This document shows, piece by piece, positions 37,167 through 45,420 of a stretch of 64,000 nucleotides of DNA. How positions within the stretch are numbered: the stretch's first letter is position 1; the number at the start of each line of letters is the position of its first letter. The notes beneath the pieces were generated by a model that saw nothing but the letters and a program-made list of their open reading frames with translations, ran no database searches and was not told the DNA's origin. The stretch covers positions 19,042 to 83,041 of the forward strand of contig JAEWOI010000017.1 of the NCBI GenBank assembly GCA_023460935.1, in the 5' to 3' direction. Source of the stretch: Actinomycetes bacterium (GTDB lineage Bacteria > Actinomycetota > Actinomycetes > Propionibacteriales > Propionibacteriaceae). Both the position numbers and the translations under genes were made by a program.

Positions 37167-38279
37167 ATGACCGACCAGCCCCTCGACGCCGGGGAACAGC
37201 TCGCCGCCTCCACCTCGGAGGCGTCGCTGCGGCGAACCGAGGCGCGCAGCGCGGAGATCGAGGCGCAGATCGCCAGGGACCCGTCCGGCTTCCGCGTGAT
37301 GACCGGGGACCGGCCCACCGGCAACCTGCACCTTGGCCACTACTTCGGCTCGCTGGCCAACCGGGTGCGGTTGCAGGACGCCGGCGTCGAGACCTACATC
37401 CTGGTTGCGGACTACCAGGTGATCACCGACCGGGACGGCACCGGACCGATCCGCGAGCGGGTGCTGGGCATGCTGGCCGACTACCTCGCGATCGGGCTGG
37501 ACCCGGCGAAGACCACGATCTACGCCCACTCCGCAGTACCGGCGCTGAACCAGCTGCTGCTGCCGTTCCTGTCGCTGGTGACCGAGTCGGAGCTGCGCCG
37601 CAACCCGACGGTGAAGGCCGAGCTGGAGGCAACCGGTGACCGTCCGATGTCGGGGCTGCTGCTGACCTACCCGGTGCACCAGGCCGCGGACATCCTGTTC
37701 TGCAAGGCGAACCTGGTGCCGGTCGGCAAGGACCAGTTGCCGCACCTGGAGCAGACCCGGGTGGTGGCGCGGCGCTTCGACGAGCGGTACGGCCGGGTGG
37801 ATCCGGCGCGGCCGGTGTTCCCGCAGGCGGAGGCCCTGCTGTCCACCGCGTCCACCGTGCTGGGGCTCGACGGGACGAAGATGAGCAAGAGCAAGGGCAA
37901 CGTGATCGAGATCGGCATGGACGCCGACACCACCGCCCGGCTGATCAAGCGTGCGGTGACCGACTCCGACCGGTTCATCACCTACGACCCCGAGCACCGC
38001 CCGGAGGTCTCGAACCTCGTCATGCTGGCAGCGCTGTGCCAGCGGCGTGACCCGGTCGACGTGGCCGCCGAAGTGGGCAACGGCGGCGGCGGCGGGCTGA
38101 AGAAGCTGGTCACCGAGGCGGTCAACGAGTTCTTCGCGCCGATCCGCGCCCGTCGGGTCGAGCTGGCGGCCGACCCCGGCTACCTGCTGGACGTGCTGCG
38201 CAAGGGCAACGCCCACGCCAACGAGGTGGGCGACGCCACCCTCGCCGAGGTGCGCGCTGCCATGAACATGACCTACTGA
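37167..38279 (+). CDS. trpS: Tryptophan--tRNA ligase, TrpRS-II-like
   Basis: A 370-residue class I aminoacyl-tRNA synthetase that charges tRNA-Trp. The HIGH equivalent is H55-L-G-H58 (GDRPTGNLHLGHYFG) and KMSKS begins at K238. The wording GDRPTG..HLGH, NPTVKAE and LVPVGKDQLPHLEQTR is that of the second bacterial TrpRS type (as in Deinococcus TrpRS II), not the common type of Geobacillus. Members of that group include auxiliary, indolmycin-tolerant enzymes. An N-terminal extension of about 40 acidic residues precedes the catalytic core. The ATG at 37167 has no strong ribosome-binding site. No second trpS is in the window to tell whether this is the main or an extra copy. Confidence 0.93.
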   Translation: MTDQPLDAGEQLAASTSEASLRRTEARSAEIEAQIARDPSGFRVMTGDRPTGNLHLGHYFGSLANRVRLQDAGVETYILVADYQVITDRDGTGPIRERVLGMLADYLAIGLDPAKTTIYAHSAVPALNQLLLPFLSLVTESELRRNPTVKAELEATGDRPMSGLLLTYPVHQAADILFCKANLVPVGKDQLPHLEQTRVVARRFDERYGRVDPARPVFPQAEALLSTASTVLGLDGTKMSKSKGNVIEIGMDADTTARLIKRAVTDSDRFITYDPEHRPEVSNLVMLAALCQRRDPVDVAAEVGNGGGGGLKKLVTEAVNEFFAPIRARRVELAADPGYLLDVLRKGNAHANEVGDATLAEVRAAMNMTY

Positions 38280-38321
38280 CTTGCTTCGTCAGGGCGCCCT
38301 CCCGGCTCCCCGGCAGACGGA

Positions 38322-39656
38322 TCAGGCGGCCGGCGGGCTCGAGGCTTGGCGAAAGCGCTGGTGGCGGATCGGTGTCCGCCCGGGTCTGTAGCGATCCGGC
38401 GGGATCACTTCGGGCACCCCGTCGGCGGCGATCCGGACCTGCCACTGGTCGCGCACCCCGTAGCGGGCCGGCTCCACCAACGCATGGTGGTGGTGGCACA
38501 GGAGGACGAGGTTCGAAACGGCGGTCGCGCCGCCGGCCCACCAGGGCACGATGTGGTGCGCCTCGCACACCGCTGGCCGGGTGTGGCAGCCGGGGAAGGC
38601 GCACCCCCCGTCCCGCGCGGTGAGGACCGCCCGCAACGTCGGCGGCACCAGGCGGGCCTCGCGACCCACGTCGAGCACCTCCGAAGCCCCACCGAACACC
38701 ATCGGCAGCAGGTCGGCGTCGCAGCACAGCCGCCGCAGTTCGCCTGCGGAAAGCTGCTTGTCGTCAGTGATCAGTCCAGCGCCTGCCGCAGCGCGCCGCA
38801 GGGCCTCGTAATCGAGCTTCACCACGACCCGCGGACGGTCGCCTCCGGAACGGGGCGCCTGGCGACCGGTCCGGTGCTCCCGGATCATCCCGACCAACGC
38901 GTCCGCGCGGCGCTGCTGCGGCGTCATCTCGGCCGCCAACGGGTCGCGCTCCTCGATCGCCGAGCGTCGCTGCGACTCCGCGTACGCGTCCAGCAGGGAC
39001 ATCCATTCCTCGGCCTCGACCCGCGGCAGCGACCCGTCGAACCGCACCGACCCGCCTTCACGGAAGAACCGGAGCGACCGTTCGCGCCGCGCCTGCTCAG
39101 CTTCCCGCTGGAGGCGCGTCTCCAGCAGCTCCTCGGCCCGTGCGGGGGCCACGGCCTGCAGCACCTGCCCCGCGGAGCGGGCCAGCTGGTCGGAATCCAG
39201 CCTGCCGGCGAGTTGCACCAGCACCTGCTCTGCCTGCTCCTGCTGCTCTGCGTCCAGCTGCGCGGACAGCTCACCCAGCACGCGGGTGATCGCGCGAGCC
39301 TGGCCGGCGCCGATCTGCCCTGCGGTCACTGCCGCCCCCACGGCGGGATGGCTGGACAGCTCCCGGGCGCGGTGGACGGCGCTGGCAGCCTCACGCCTGG
39401 ACAACCGCTCCTCCGTGCCCAGCCACGAGCTGATTGGAGTGCCGGCAGCCCGCAACGACGCGTGCGCCTGGTCGGCCTCGGCCAGCAGCAGTGCCGCCAG
39501 GGCGCCGATGCGTTCACTCAGCTGGCGCGCGAGCTTCGCGCACGCCAGCCGTGCAGCCGGCTCCAGCGCCGAGCGGTCAGGATCGATCCGGTCGAGCGCA
39601 GCAGCCACCGTGGCCAGCACCTCGCTGGCCGGCAGCAGCACGCCGGTTTCGGGCAT
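38322..39656 (-). CDS. DUF222 / HNH endonuclease domain protein
   Basis: A 444-residue protein with an N-terminal helical DUF222 region (about 20-320) and a C-terminal HNH nuclease motif: CAFPGCHTRPAVCEAHHIVPWWAGG, then NLVLLCHHHHALVEP. These are very common, multi-copy genes in high-GC actinobacteria; some may belong to selfish or mobile elements, but none of their targets is known. I use the ATG at 39656. A TTG four codons upstream (39668) is an equally possible start because neither has a clear Shine-Dalgarno sequence. It is convergent with trpS and lies 72 bases after the start of the helicase-side gap. Confidence 0.85.
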   Translation of the reverse strand: MPETGVLLPASEVLATVAAALDRIDPDRSALEPAARLACAKLARQLSERIGALAALLLAEADQAHASLRAAGTPISSWLGTEERLSRREAASAVHRARELSSHPAVGAAVTAGQIGAGQARAITRVLGELSAQLDAEQQEQAEQVLVQLAGRLDSDQLARSAGQVLQAVAPARAEELLETRLQREAEQARRERSLRFFREGGSVRFDGSLPRVEAEEWMSLLDAYAESQRRSAIEERDPLAAEMTPQQRRADALVGMIREHRTGRQAPRSGGDRPRVVVKLDYEALRRAAAGAGLITDDKQLSAGELRRLCCDADLLPMVFGGASEVLDVGREARLVPPTLRAVLTARDGGCAFPGCHTRPAVCEAHHIVPWWAGGATAVSNLVLLCHHHHALVEPARYGVRDQWQVRIAADGVPEVIPPDRYRPGRTPIRHQRFRQASSPPAA

Positions 39657-39728
39657 GACAACAGTCAACCACCCCCCACTGACACTCCCCGGGCTGCGAT
39701 CACCGCCGCACAGGGAACCCCGGTGAGG

Positions 39729-41246
39729 TCAGGAAGCCTCGACCGACTGGCTCTCCGCTGCGCCGCCCGAACGGCGACGCCGGCGGCGGCGACGAGGGCT
39801 GCTCGCCGACTCCGGCGCCTCGGCGGTGTCGGTTGCGACCGCGCCGGCGTCGGCCTCGGCGGCCGTCCCTGCGACCGCCTCACCGTTCACCAGGCGACGG
39901 CGCGTGCGTTCCCGCTTCGGACGGTCGGTCTTGTCGCCCCCGCGGTGGCCACCCTTGCCGTCGCGGTGCCGGCCGCCGTCGCCCTCGCGCTGGCTGCGCG
40001 GTTCCCAGGGAGCCGCGTCCACCAGTCGGCCGCGGGTGCCTTCGGGAATCTCCAGGTCGGTGAACAGCCAGGGCGAGTTGGAGTAGGTCTCCTCGATCTC
40101 GGGGATGCCCAGGTCGAGGGCCCGGTTGATCACCTTCCAGCGGGTGACGTCGGCCCAGTCCACCAGCGTGACTGCGACGCCCTTCGCGCCCGCCCGGCCG
40201 GTGCGCCCGATCCGGTGCACGTAGGTCATCTCCGAGTCGGGGCACTCGTAGTTGATCACGTGGCTGACGTCGGTGATGTCGATGCCGCGCGCCGCGACGT
40301 CGGTTGCGACCAGCACGGCGACCTTGCCCTCCCGGAACTTCTTCAACGCCTTCTCCCTGGCCACCTGGTTCAGGTCGCCGTGGATCGAGGTCGCCTTGAA
40401 GCCGCGGTCGACGAGCTCGTCGGCCAGCCGCTGCGCCGCCCGCTTGGTGCGGGTGAAGATCATCGTCCGGGTGCACGCCGGGGACTGCAGGATGCGCCCA
40501 ACGATCTCGGGCTTGTCCAGGTCGTGCGCCTGGTAGACGAACTGGGTGGTGTCGGGAACCGTCAGCTGCGCGTCGTGGGTCTCCGCACGCACGTTCACCG
40601 GCTGGTTCAGGTGCATCCGCGCGAGCGCGACGATCGCCGCCGGCATGGTGGCGGAGAACAGCAGGGTCTGGCGCGACTTCGGCGTCCGGCCGATCAGGCG
40701 CTCCACGTCGGGCAGGAAGCCGAGGTCCAGCATCTCGTCGGCCTCGTCGAGCACGAGCACCTTCACCTGCGAGAGGTCGAGGGAGCGGCGGTTGACCAGG
40801 TCGAGGAGTCGCCCGGGGGTGCCGACCACGACGTCCACGCCGTCGGACAGCGCGCCGAGCTGGGTCTCATAGCCCACGCCGCCGTACACGGTCAGCACCC
40901 GCGCGTGCCGGACGGAGGACGCGACCTCCAGGTCGCGGGTGACCTGCAGCGCGAGCTCGCGCGTGGGGCACATCACCAGCGCCTGCGGCGAACCGGGGAC
41001 GGCCAGGTCGGCGTACTCCGGGTCCGACGGGACGGTGATGCGCTGCAACAGGCTGATGCCGAAGGCGAAGGTCTTGCCGGTGCCCGTGCGGGCCTGGCCG
41101 ATCATGTCGGTGCCGGTGATCGCGATCGGGATCGCCAGGCTCTGGATGGGGAAGGGGTGCTGGATGTTGAGCCTGGCCAGCGCGTCCACGATCTCCGGCA
41201 TCACGCCGAGGTCGGCGAAGGTGTGCTGTGGATCGGCCGCGGGCAT
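39729..41246 (-). CDS. DEAD-box RNA helicase (RhlE-like)
   Basis: A 505-residue ATP-dependent RNA helicase. The motifs read Q (FPIQSLAIP), I (ARTGTGKT), Ia (PTRELA), II (VLDEADEML), III (FSATMP), V (ATDVAARGID) and VI (HRIGRTGRAG). The C-terminal tail from about 415 is disordered and basic, ending in an RRRRRRRRS run, which suits RNA binding. It probably remodels structured mRNA or ribosome precursors. The 210-base region upstream is long for this compact genome and may hold a regulated 5' leader. Its place next to DUF3107 equals Rv3211-Rv3208A of Mycobacterium. Confidence 0.94.
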   Translation of the reverse strand: MPAADPQHTFADLGVMPEIVDALARLNIQHPFPIQSLAIPIAITGTDMIGQARTGTGKTFAFGISLLQRITVPSDPEYADLAVPGSPQALVMCPTRELALQVTRDLEVASSVRHARVLTVYGGVGYETQLGALSDGVDVVVGTPGRLLDLVNRRSLDLSQVKVLVLDEADEMLDLGFLPDVERLIGRTPKSRQTLLFSATMPAAIVALARMHLNQPVNVRAETHDAQLTVPDTTQFVYQAHDLDKPEIVGRILQSPACTRTMIFTRTKRAAQRLADELVDRGFKATSIHGDLNQVAREKALKKFREGKVAVLVATDVAARGIDITDVSHVINYECPDSEMTYVHRIGRTGRAGAKGVAVTLVDWADVTRWKVINRALDLGIPEIEETYSNSPWLFTDLEIPEGTRGRLVDAAPWEPRSQREGDGGRHRDGKGGHRGGDKTDRPKRERTRRRLVNGEAVAGTAAEADAGAVATDTAEAPESASSPRRRRRRRRSGGAAESQSVEAS

Positions 41247-41456
41247 GTTCTCAGGGCTGTACTCGATCAGGTTCGTGCCTTATCTGTCACTGCGGGCCCT
41301 GGCGGGCGCAGTAGTTCCGGACCGCCGGCGGCACGCGTTCGGCCGCTCCAGGCAGGCGCGCACGTTGATGTGCGGCAGGGCAAGTCTAGCGCGACTGCCG
41401 GCCCCGGTCCTTCCAGCCCCGCCGCCGGCCCCGGCCGCGGGTGTCCGCTGCTGTCC

Positions 41457-41681
41457 TCAGATGGCCCCGAAGCCGACCGGACGGGTCCGCTCCTGGCCGA
41501 GATCGAAGTAGGCGACCTTGTCGGCGGGGACCAGCACCTTGCGTCCCTTCTCGTCGGTGAGCGCGATCAGGCTGCCGTCGGTGAGGGCCTTGCGGAGGCT
41601 CTCCTCGACCTCTGCGGCGGTCGACTCCGTCTCCACCGTGAGCTCGCGGGCGACGTGCTGAATGCCGATCTTGATCTCCAC
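41457..41681 (-). CDS. DUF3107 protein
   Basis: A 74-residue protein that matches the actinobacterial DUF3107 family over its whole length (MEIKIGIQHVARELTVETE, then DGSLIALTDEKGRKVLVPADKVAYFDLG and a C-terminal VGFGAI). It is cytosolic, with a small beta-sheet and one helix. Function is unknown. The homologue Rv3208A of M. tuberculosis lies near the helicase Rv3211 and adnAB, as here. GGAGGAAC precedes the ATG at 41681. Confidence 0.92.
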   Translation of the reverse strand: MEIKIGIQHVARELTVETESTAAEVEESLRKALTDGSLIALTDEKGRKVLVPADKVAYFDLGQERTRPVGFGAI

Positions 41682-41772
41682 CGTTCCTCCTTGCTGGACG
41701 CATTCGCCAAGCTACCAGCGGCCGGTGCCGGGACGGCGTCCCGTACGCCGACAGCGCAACCCCGCCTGTTGA

Positions 41773-41805
41773 AACAGGAACCGTCCCCAGGGGACGGTTC
41801 CTGTT
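41773..41805. repeat. Perfect palindrome, REP-like, copy 1
   Basis: AACAGGAACCGTCCCC (41773-41788) is followed after one A by its exact reverse complement (41790-41805). It lies just after the end of the nine-gene operon, 35 bases beyond the FHA gene stop, and could terminate that transcript. The core GGGGACGGTTCCTG recurs at 60868-60926, so it is a dispersed element rather than a local hairpin. Confidence 0.8.
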
Positions 41806-41839
41806 CCGGTTCAGGCCGCTGAAGGACGGCGGGCCGGGG

Positions 41840-42856
41840 TCAGCCGGCGAAGGCCTCCTGCTCGTCGGGCGTGGCGCGGCGGATCACGATCCGGGTCCAG
41901 GCACCGACGTAGATCCGCTGGCCCGGGCCCAGCTCAACCCGTCCGCGGGGGATGGGCATGGCCGGCAGCGGGCCGGCGGCGGCACCGACGAACGTCCCGT
42001 TCGCCGAATCGAGGTCCTCGATCCACCAGCGCGCGCCGTCGGTGGTGAGCATGGCGTGCCGGCGGCTGCAGCCGGTGTCGAGCTCACAGTCGACGTCGGG
42101 GAAGATCCCGCGGCTGTGCGAAACCCTGCCGATCAGGTTGCTCTCCTTCACCAGCGGGGCGATGTCCGGCAGTCCGGGCGACGGCATCGGATCGGTGGAG
42201 CCCTGTGCCGCGTACCAGTCGGGGTCGATCCACAGCTCGGCCACCCACTCCACGGTGGGAGGTGTGGGCGGCGCTGCCGGCTCGGGCTGGGACTCCTGGA
42301 CCGGTGCCGGGGCCGGGACGACGGTTGCGGGGCCGGCCTCAGGCGTGGGCTGGGGGGCGTCGGCCACGGGCGGTGGCAGGGGCTCCGGGCCCGGTGCCGC
42401 TGCCGGCTCGGTGGTCGGCTCTGCCGGGGCCTCTCCGGCCGGAACGCCTGGGCCCTCGGGCTCCGTGGCGGGCCCGGTGGCCTCATCCCCGGCGTCGCCC
42501 GCCCCCGCAGTCTCGGCCACGGGCTCTCCGCCCGGGGCCGGGTCTTCCGCGGCTGGCGTGGGGTCTGCCGTGGCGACCGGTTCGGCCGGGGCCGGCTCGA
42601 ACGCCGGCCCACCGTCCGGCGCCTCCGGCAGGGCGCCGGTGGTGAAGTCGTACCCGCAGGCCTCGCAGAACAGGGCGTCGGCGACGTTCGGGGTCTGGCA
42701 GTTGGGGCAGACCACCGGCGGGGCGACGACCGGGGCACCGGCCGCGGCCGGGGCTGCGGGCTGGAGCTGGTCCGGCTGGGCCGTCGGCACCGGCAGGCCG
42801 CAGGTGTCACAGAAGTCGGTCTGGCTCGTCTGGTGCCCGGCCGGACAGATCGCCAT
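41840..42856 (-). CDS. FHA-domain protein with N-terminal zinc ribbons
   Basis: A 338-residue protein. Two zinc-ribbon-like motifs open it: C4, H8, C16, C19 and C50, C53, C64, C67. A proline/alanine/glutamate-rich linker of about 130 residues follows, then an FHA domain at about 235-330 with the phosphothreonine-binding residues in IGRVSHSRG, CSRRHAML and SANGTFV. FHA domains read phosphothreonine, so it is a likely target or reader of the PknG kinase encoded three genes upstream. It lacks the ETTS/ETTT motif of the GarA/OdhI regulators and is much longer, so it is not a simple GarA. One base separates it from the VWA gene. Confidence 0.88.
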   Translation of the reverse strand: MAICPAGHQTSQTDFCDTCGLPVPTAQPDQLQPAAPAAAGAPVVAPPVVCPNCQTPNVADALFCEACGYDFTTGALPEAPDGGPAFEPAPAEPVATADPTPAAEDPAPGGEPVAETAGAGDAGDEATGPATEPEGPGVPAGEAPAEPTTEPAAAPGPEPLPPPVADAPQPTPEAGPATVVPAPAPVQESQPEPAAPPTPPTVEWVAELWIDPDWYAAQGSTDPMPSPGLPDIAPLVKESNLIGRVSHSRGIFPDVDCELDTGCSRRHAMLTTDGARWWIEDLDSANGTFVGAAAGPLPAMPIPRGRVELGPGQRIYVGAWTRIVIRRATPDEQEAFAG

Positions 42857-42857
42857 T

Positions 42858-44138
42858 TCAGCCCCTGATTCGTGTGGTCTTCGTTGAAGCGGTGTCCAGC
42901 GCCATTTCGTCCGCCTTGTCCACCGCCTTCCTCAACCGAACCGTACCCGTCCGGGCATCGGCGATGTCGACGACTTTCCGGAGTTTCGCCGTGGCCTCGG
43001 CGTTGCCGCTCTCCGTGGCCAGCTGCACTGCCCGCCCCAGCTTCGTGGTGGCGGTCGCCTCGTCACCGGCGGCCTTGGCGGCCAGGCCCTCCTGGATCAC
43101 CTGGGCGAGTTCTGCCTGGCCGGTGTAGTGCGCGACCTCGGGGTTGATCTGGGCGGTCAGGTTGGTGTCGGCCGACCACCTGGCCTTCACCAGCCCCTGG
43201 GTGAGCAGCTCTGCCCCGACAGCCAGCTGCACCCGCGCCGCGAGCTGCTCCTGCCCGACCGTCTTGGCCGCGAGCCGCACCGCGATGTGGTAGTCGCGCT
43301 CCTCGTCGCCCCAGGAGCCCGTGGGGTAGCTCATCGTCAGCTGGTTCACCGGGGTGCCGCGGTGGGTGAGGTCCTCGACCGTCGGCGACACCTGCCGGAT
43401 GAACATCACCTGCGCGCCCTGCGGGATCCACACCCGCAGCTCTGCGTTCGCCACCCCGCGGGCCATCGAGTGCCGCATCAGCTCCGCGAACACCGCGCCC
43501 AGCTGGCGCGGGTCGCCGATGATGTCCACCGTGCCGAGCAGCGCCTGGGCGATCTTGCGGATCTCGGCCACCTTCCAGTCCACGCCGATGCCCCGGGCGT
43601 CGACCTGGAAGTCGCCGACGCAGTTCGCGATCGCCGTGTCCAGCTGGGACGGGGTCTCGTTGTGGTTCTCGCCGTCGGTGAGCAGGATCACGTGCTTCTG
43701 TGCGAGGTTGCCGATGGAGGCGAACAGCGCCTTGCACAGGTTCAGCCAGGTGCCCATCGCTGTGCCGCCCTCGGCGCGGAAGAAGCTGATCGCCCGCCTG
43801 GCCTCCGCGCGGGTGCGCGCGTCCATGCGGACCATCCCGGCGCCGGTCTGCACCATCGGGTAGGCCAGGTAGGCCTTGTGGTTGCCGGCCACCACGGCGA
43901 AGTAGGTGCCGTCGAGGATGTGGTCGAGCGCCACCATCGCAGCCTGCTTGGCCGCGTTCATGTTGGCCACGCCCATCGACCCGGAGGTGTCCACCACCAC
44001 GATCTCGCCGGCGTCGCCGCTGCCCGTCCGGCCGGCTGCGCCCGCCCCGGTGCATCGGATGGTGACGATCGCGTTGACGTCGGTGCCGCCGTCGGGCAGG
44101 AACTCGTTCTGGTAGACGGCGGAGGTGAACTCAGCCAT
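42858..44138 (-). CDS. VWA-domain protein
   Basis: A 426-residue protein with a von Willebrand factor A domain at about 43-215. The metal-binding MIDAS motif is intact (D50-T-S-G-S54, threonine in AEGGTAMGTW, and LLTDGEN). The C-terminal half is helical and may mediate contacts (QAELAQVIQEGLAAKAAGDEA). VWA domains bind partner proteins through the metal ion; in bacteria they often accompany AAA+ ATPases, of which one is encoded in this operon. No signal peptide or TM helix, so it is cytosolic. Its ATG at 44138 overlaps the phosphatase gene's end by 8 bases. Confidence 0.9.
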   Translation of the reverse strand: MAEFTSAVYQNEFLPDGGTDVNAIVTIRCTGAGAAGRTGSGDAGEIVVVDTSGSMGVANMNAAKQAAMVALDHILDGTYFAVVAGNHKAYLAYPMVQTGAGMVRMDARTRAEARRAISFFRAEGGTAMGTWLNLCKALFASIGNLAQKHVILLTDGENHNETPSQLDTAIANCVGDFQVDARGIGVDWKVAEIRKIAQALLGTVDIIGDPRQLGAVFAELMRHSMARGVANAELRVWIPQGAQVMFIRQVSPTVEDLTHRGTPVNQLTMSYPTGSWGDEERDYHIAVRLAAKTVGQEQLAARVQLAVGAELLTQGLVKARWSADTNLTAQINPEVAHYTGQAELAQVIQEGLAAKAAGDEATATTKLGRAVQLATESGNAEATAKLRKVVDIADARTGTVRLRKAVDKADEMALDTASTKTTRIRG

Positions 44139-45420
44139 GCTCTGGCTGCTCCTTCCCGGGTTGGACGCTGCGCTGGTCCTCCACACTAGTGGAGGCCGGA
44201 TCCGCAGCCGGGGCGGTTGCCGCGGGCGCGATCCTGGCCAGCGCGACAGTGACGTTGTCGTGCCCGCCCTGGGCGTTCGCCCACTCCACCAGTTGCCTGG
44301 CGACCGCTGTCGCCTCCGTGGTTCCGGTGGTGGCCGCAGCGAGCTGCTCGGCCAGCACCTCCGGTGCGGACGCGTAGTTCCACAACCCGTCGGAGCACAC
44401 CACCAGCCAGCCCGGCTCGCGCACCTGCAGGACCCCGGTGCGGGCGGCGGTGTCGACCGCGTCCCGGCCCAGCCACTTCGTGATGGCGTGGGCCCGGGGC
44501 AGTGCCTCGGCCTCCTCCCTCGGCATGCCCTCCGCGATGAACGCCTGGGCCATCGAGTCGTCGAGGCTGAGCAGCAGCTGCTCGGTGGCGCCGAGGAAGT
44601 ACACCCGGGAGTCGCCGAGGTTGGCGTAGTGCACCCGGTCGCCGGCGACCACGGCCGCCGCGATCGTGGCCGAGCCGGCGTTGGCGCTGTCTGCCGGCGT
44701 GCCGGCCACCACTGCTTCGTTGGCCTGGGTGACCGCCTCGGCGAGGGCCTGAGCGAAGGCTGCATCCTGGCTGGCGTCGCCGGCCACGCCCGTCGACGAG
44801 CGGGCCACCAGGACATCGCGCGCCCGCTCGGCGGCAGTCATCGCCGCGACGTCGGAGTCCACGCTGGTCGACACCCCGTCGCAGACCACCAGCACCGCGC
44901 GGTCGGCCTGCGCCCACAGCGCCATCGCGTCCTCGTTGCGGTGGTGCTGCCGGCCGCGGTCGCAAACGCCGCCCACCCAGTCGGCGGGGGAGAGCGTGAA
45001 GTGGTCGCGGGCGCTGGGCGCCTTCGCGCCGCAGGTCTGGCAGTACCCGTCGGCGCCGACCGTGCCGCCGCAGGAGGGGCAGGAAGCCACCTGGCTGACC
45101 CGGGCGCCCAGGCGCCGGGTCTGCGTGGACCGCGCTTCCGCCGGCGGCTCCGCCGGTGCGGCCGCCGCGGGCTGGGTTGGCACCAGCGGGCTGCCGCAGG
45201 CCTCGCAGAACAGTGCCGCCGGGTGCACCGGACGGCCGCACGCCGGACAGCCGGGCGACGCGGGCGCGCCCGCAGCTGGCGCCGCAGCCGGCGTTCCCGC
45301 AGCCGACGGCTCCCGGGACGGGTGGGGCGCTGCGGGCGGTTGCTGCCCAGCCTCCGGCTGCGCGGGGCCGGGCGGTTCGGGGTGCTCAGCCGACCACAGC
45401 GGCCATTCGGGTTCGCTCAT
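44131..45420 (-). CDS. PP2C-type protein phosphatase with N-terminal zinc ribbons
   Basis: A 429-residue phosphatase. Two zinc-ribbon motifs lie at C58/C61/C72/C75 and C114/C117/C127/C130. The PP2C domain (about 140-405) has the metal-site motifs CDRGRQHHRNEDAMAL, VVCDGVSTS, GSATIAAAVV, NLGDSRVYF, CSDGLWNY and GHDNVTVAL. It probably removes phosphate from PknG or its targets. The ribbon at 114-130 ends in DGYCQTCG, nearly the same as the DGYCDVCG of PknG, which hints at a shared docking partner. The ATG at 45420 overlaps the PknG stop by 4 bases. Confidence 0.92.
   Translation of the reverse strand: MSEPEWPLWSAEHPEPPGPAQPEAGQQPPAAPHPSREPSAAGTPAAAPAAGAPASPGCPACGRPVHPAALFCEACGSPLVPTQPAAAAPAEPPAEARSTQTRRLGARVSQVASCPSCGGTVGADGYCQTCGAKAPSARDHFTLSPADWVGGVCDRGRQHHRNEDAMALWAQADRAVLVVCDGVSTSVDSDVAAMTAAERARDVLVARSSTGVAGDASQDAAFAQALAEAVTQANEAVVAGTPADSANAGSATIAAAVVAGDRVHYANLGDSRVYFLGATEQLLLSLDDSMAQAFIAEGMPREEAEALPRAHAITKWLGRDAVDTAARTGVLQVREPGWLVVCSDGLWNYASAPEVLAEQLAAATTGTTEATAVARQLVEWANAQGGHDNVTVALARIAPAATAPAADPASTSVEDQRSVQPGKEQPEHG

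Noticed and set aside
41247..41456. A gene or small RNA in the 210-base gap upstream of the DEAD-box helicase
   Set aside because: No frame has a plausible start and translation and no clear stem-loop series is visible. A 5' leader is possible but cannot be supported.
42250..42660. Low-complexity run in the FHA gene as a tandem repeat array
   Set aside because: It encodes a proline/alanine/glutamate-rich linker with irregular units; no fixed repeat length is visible.
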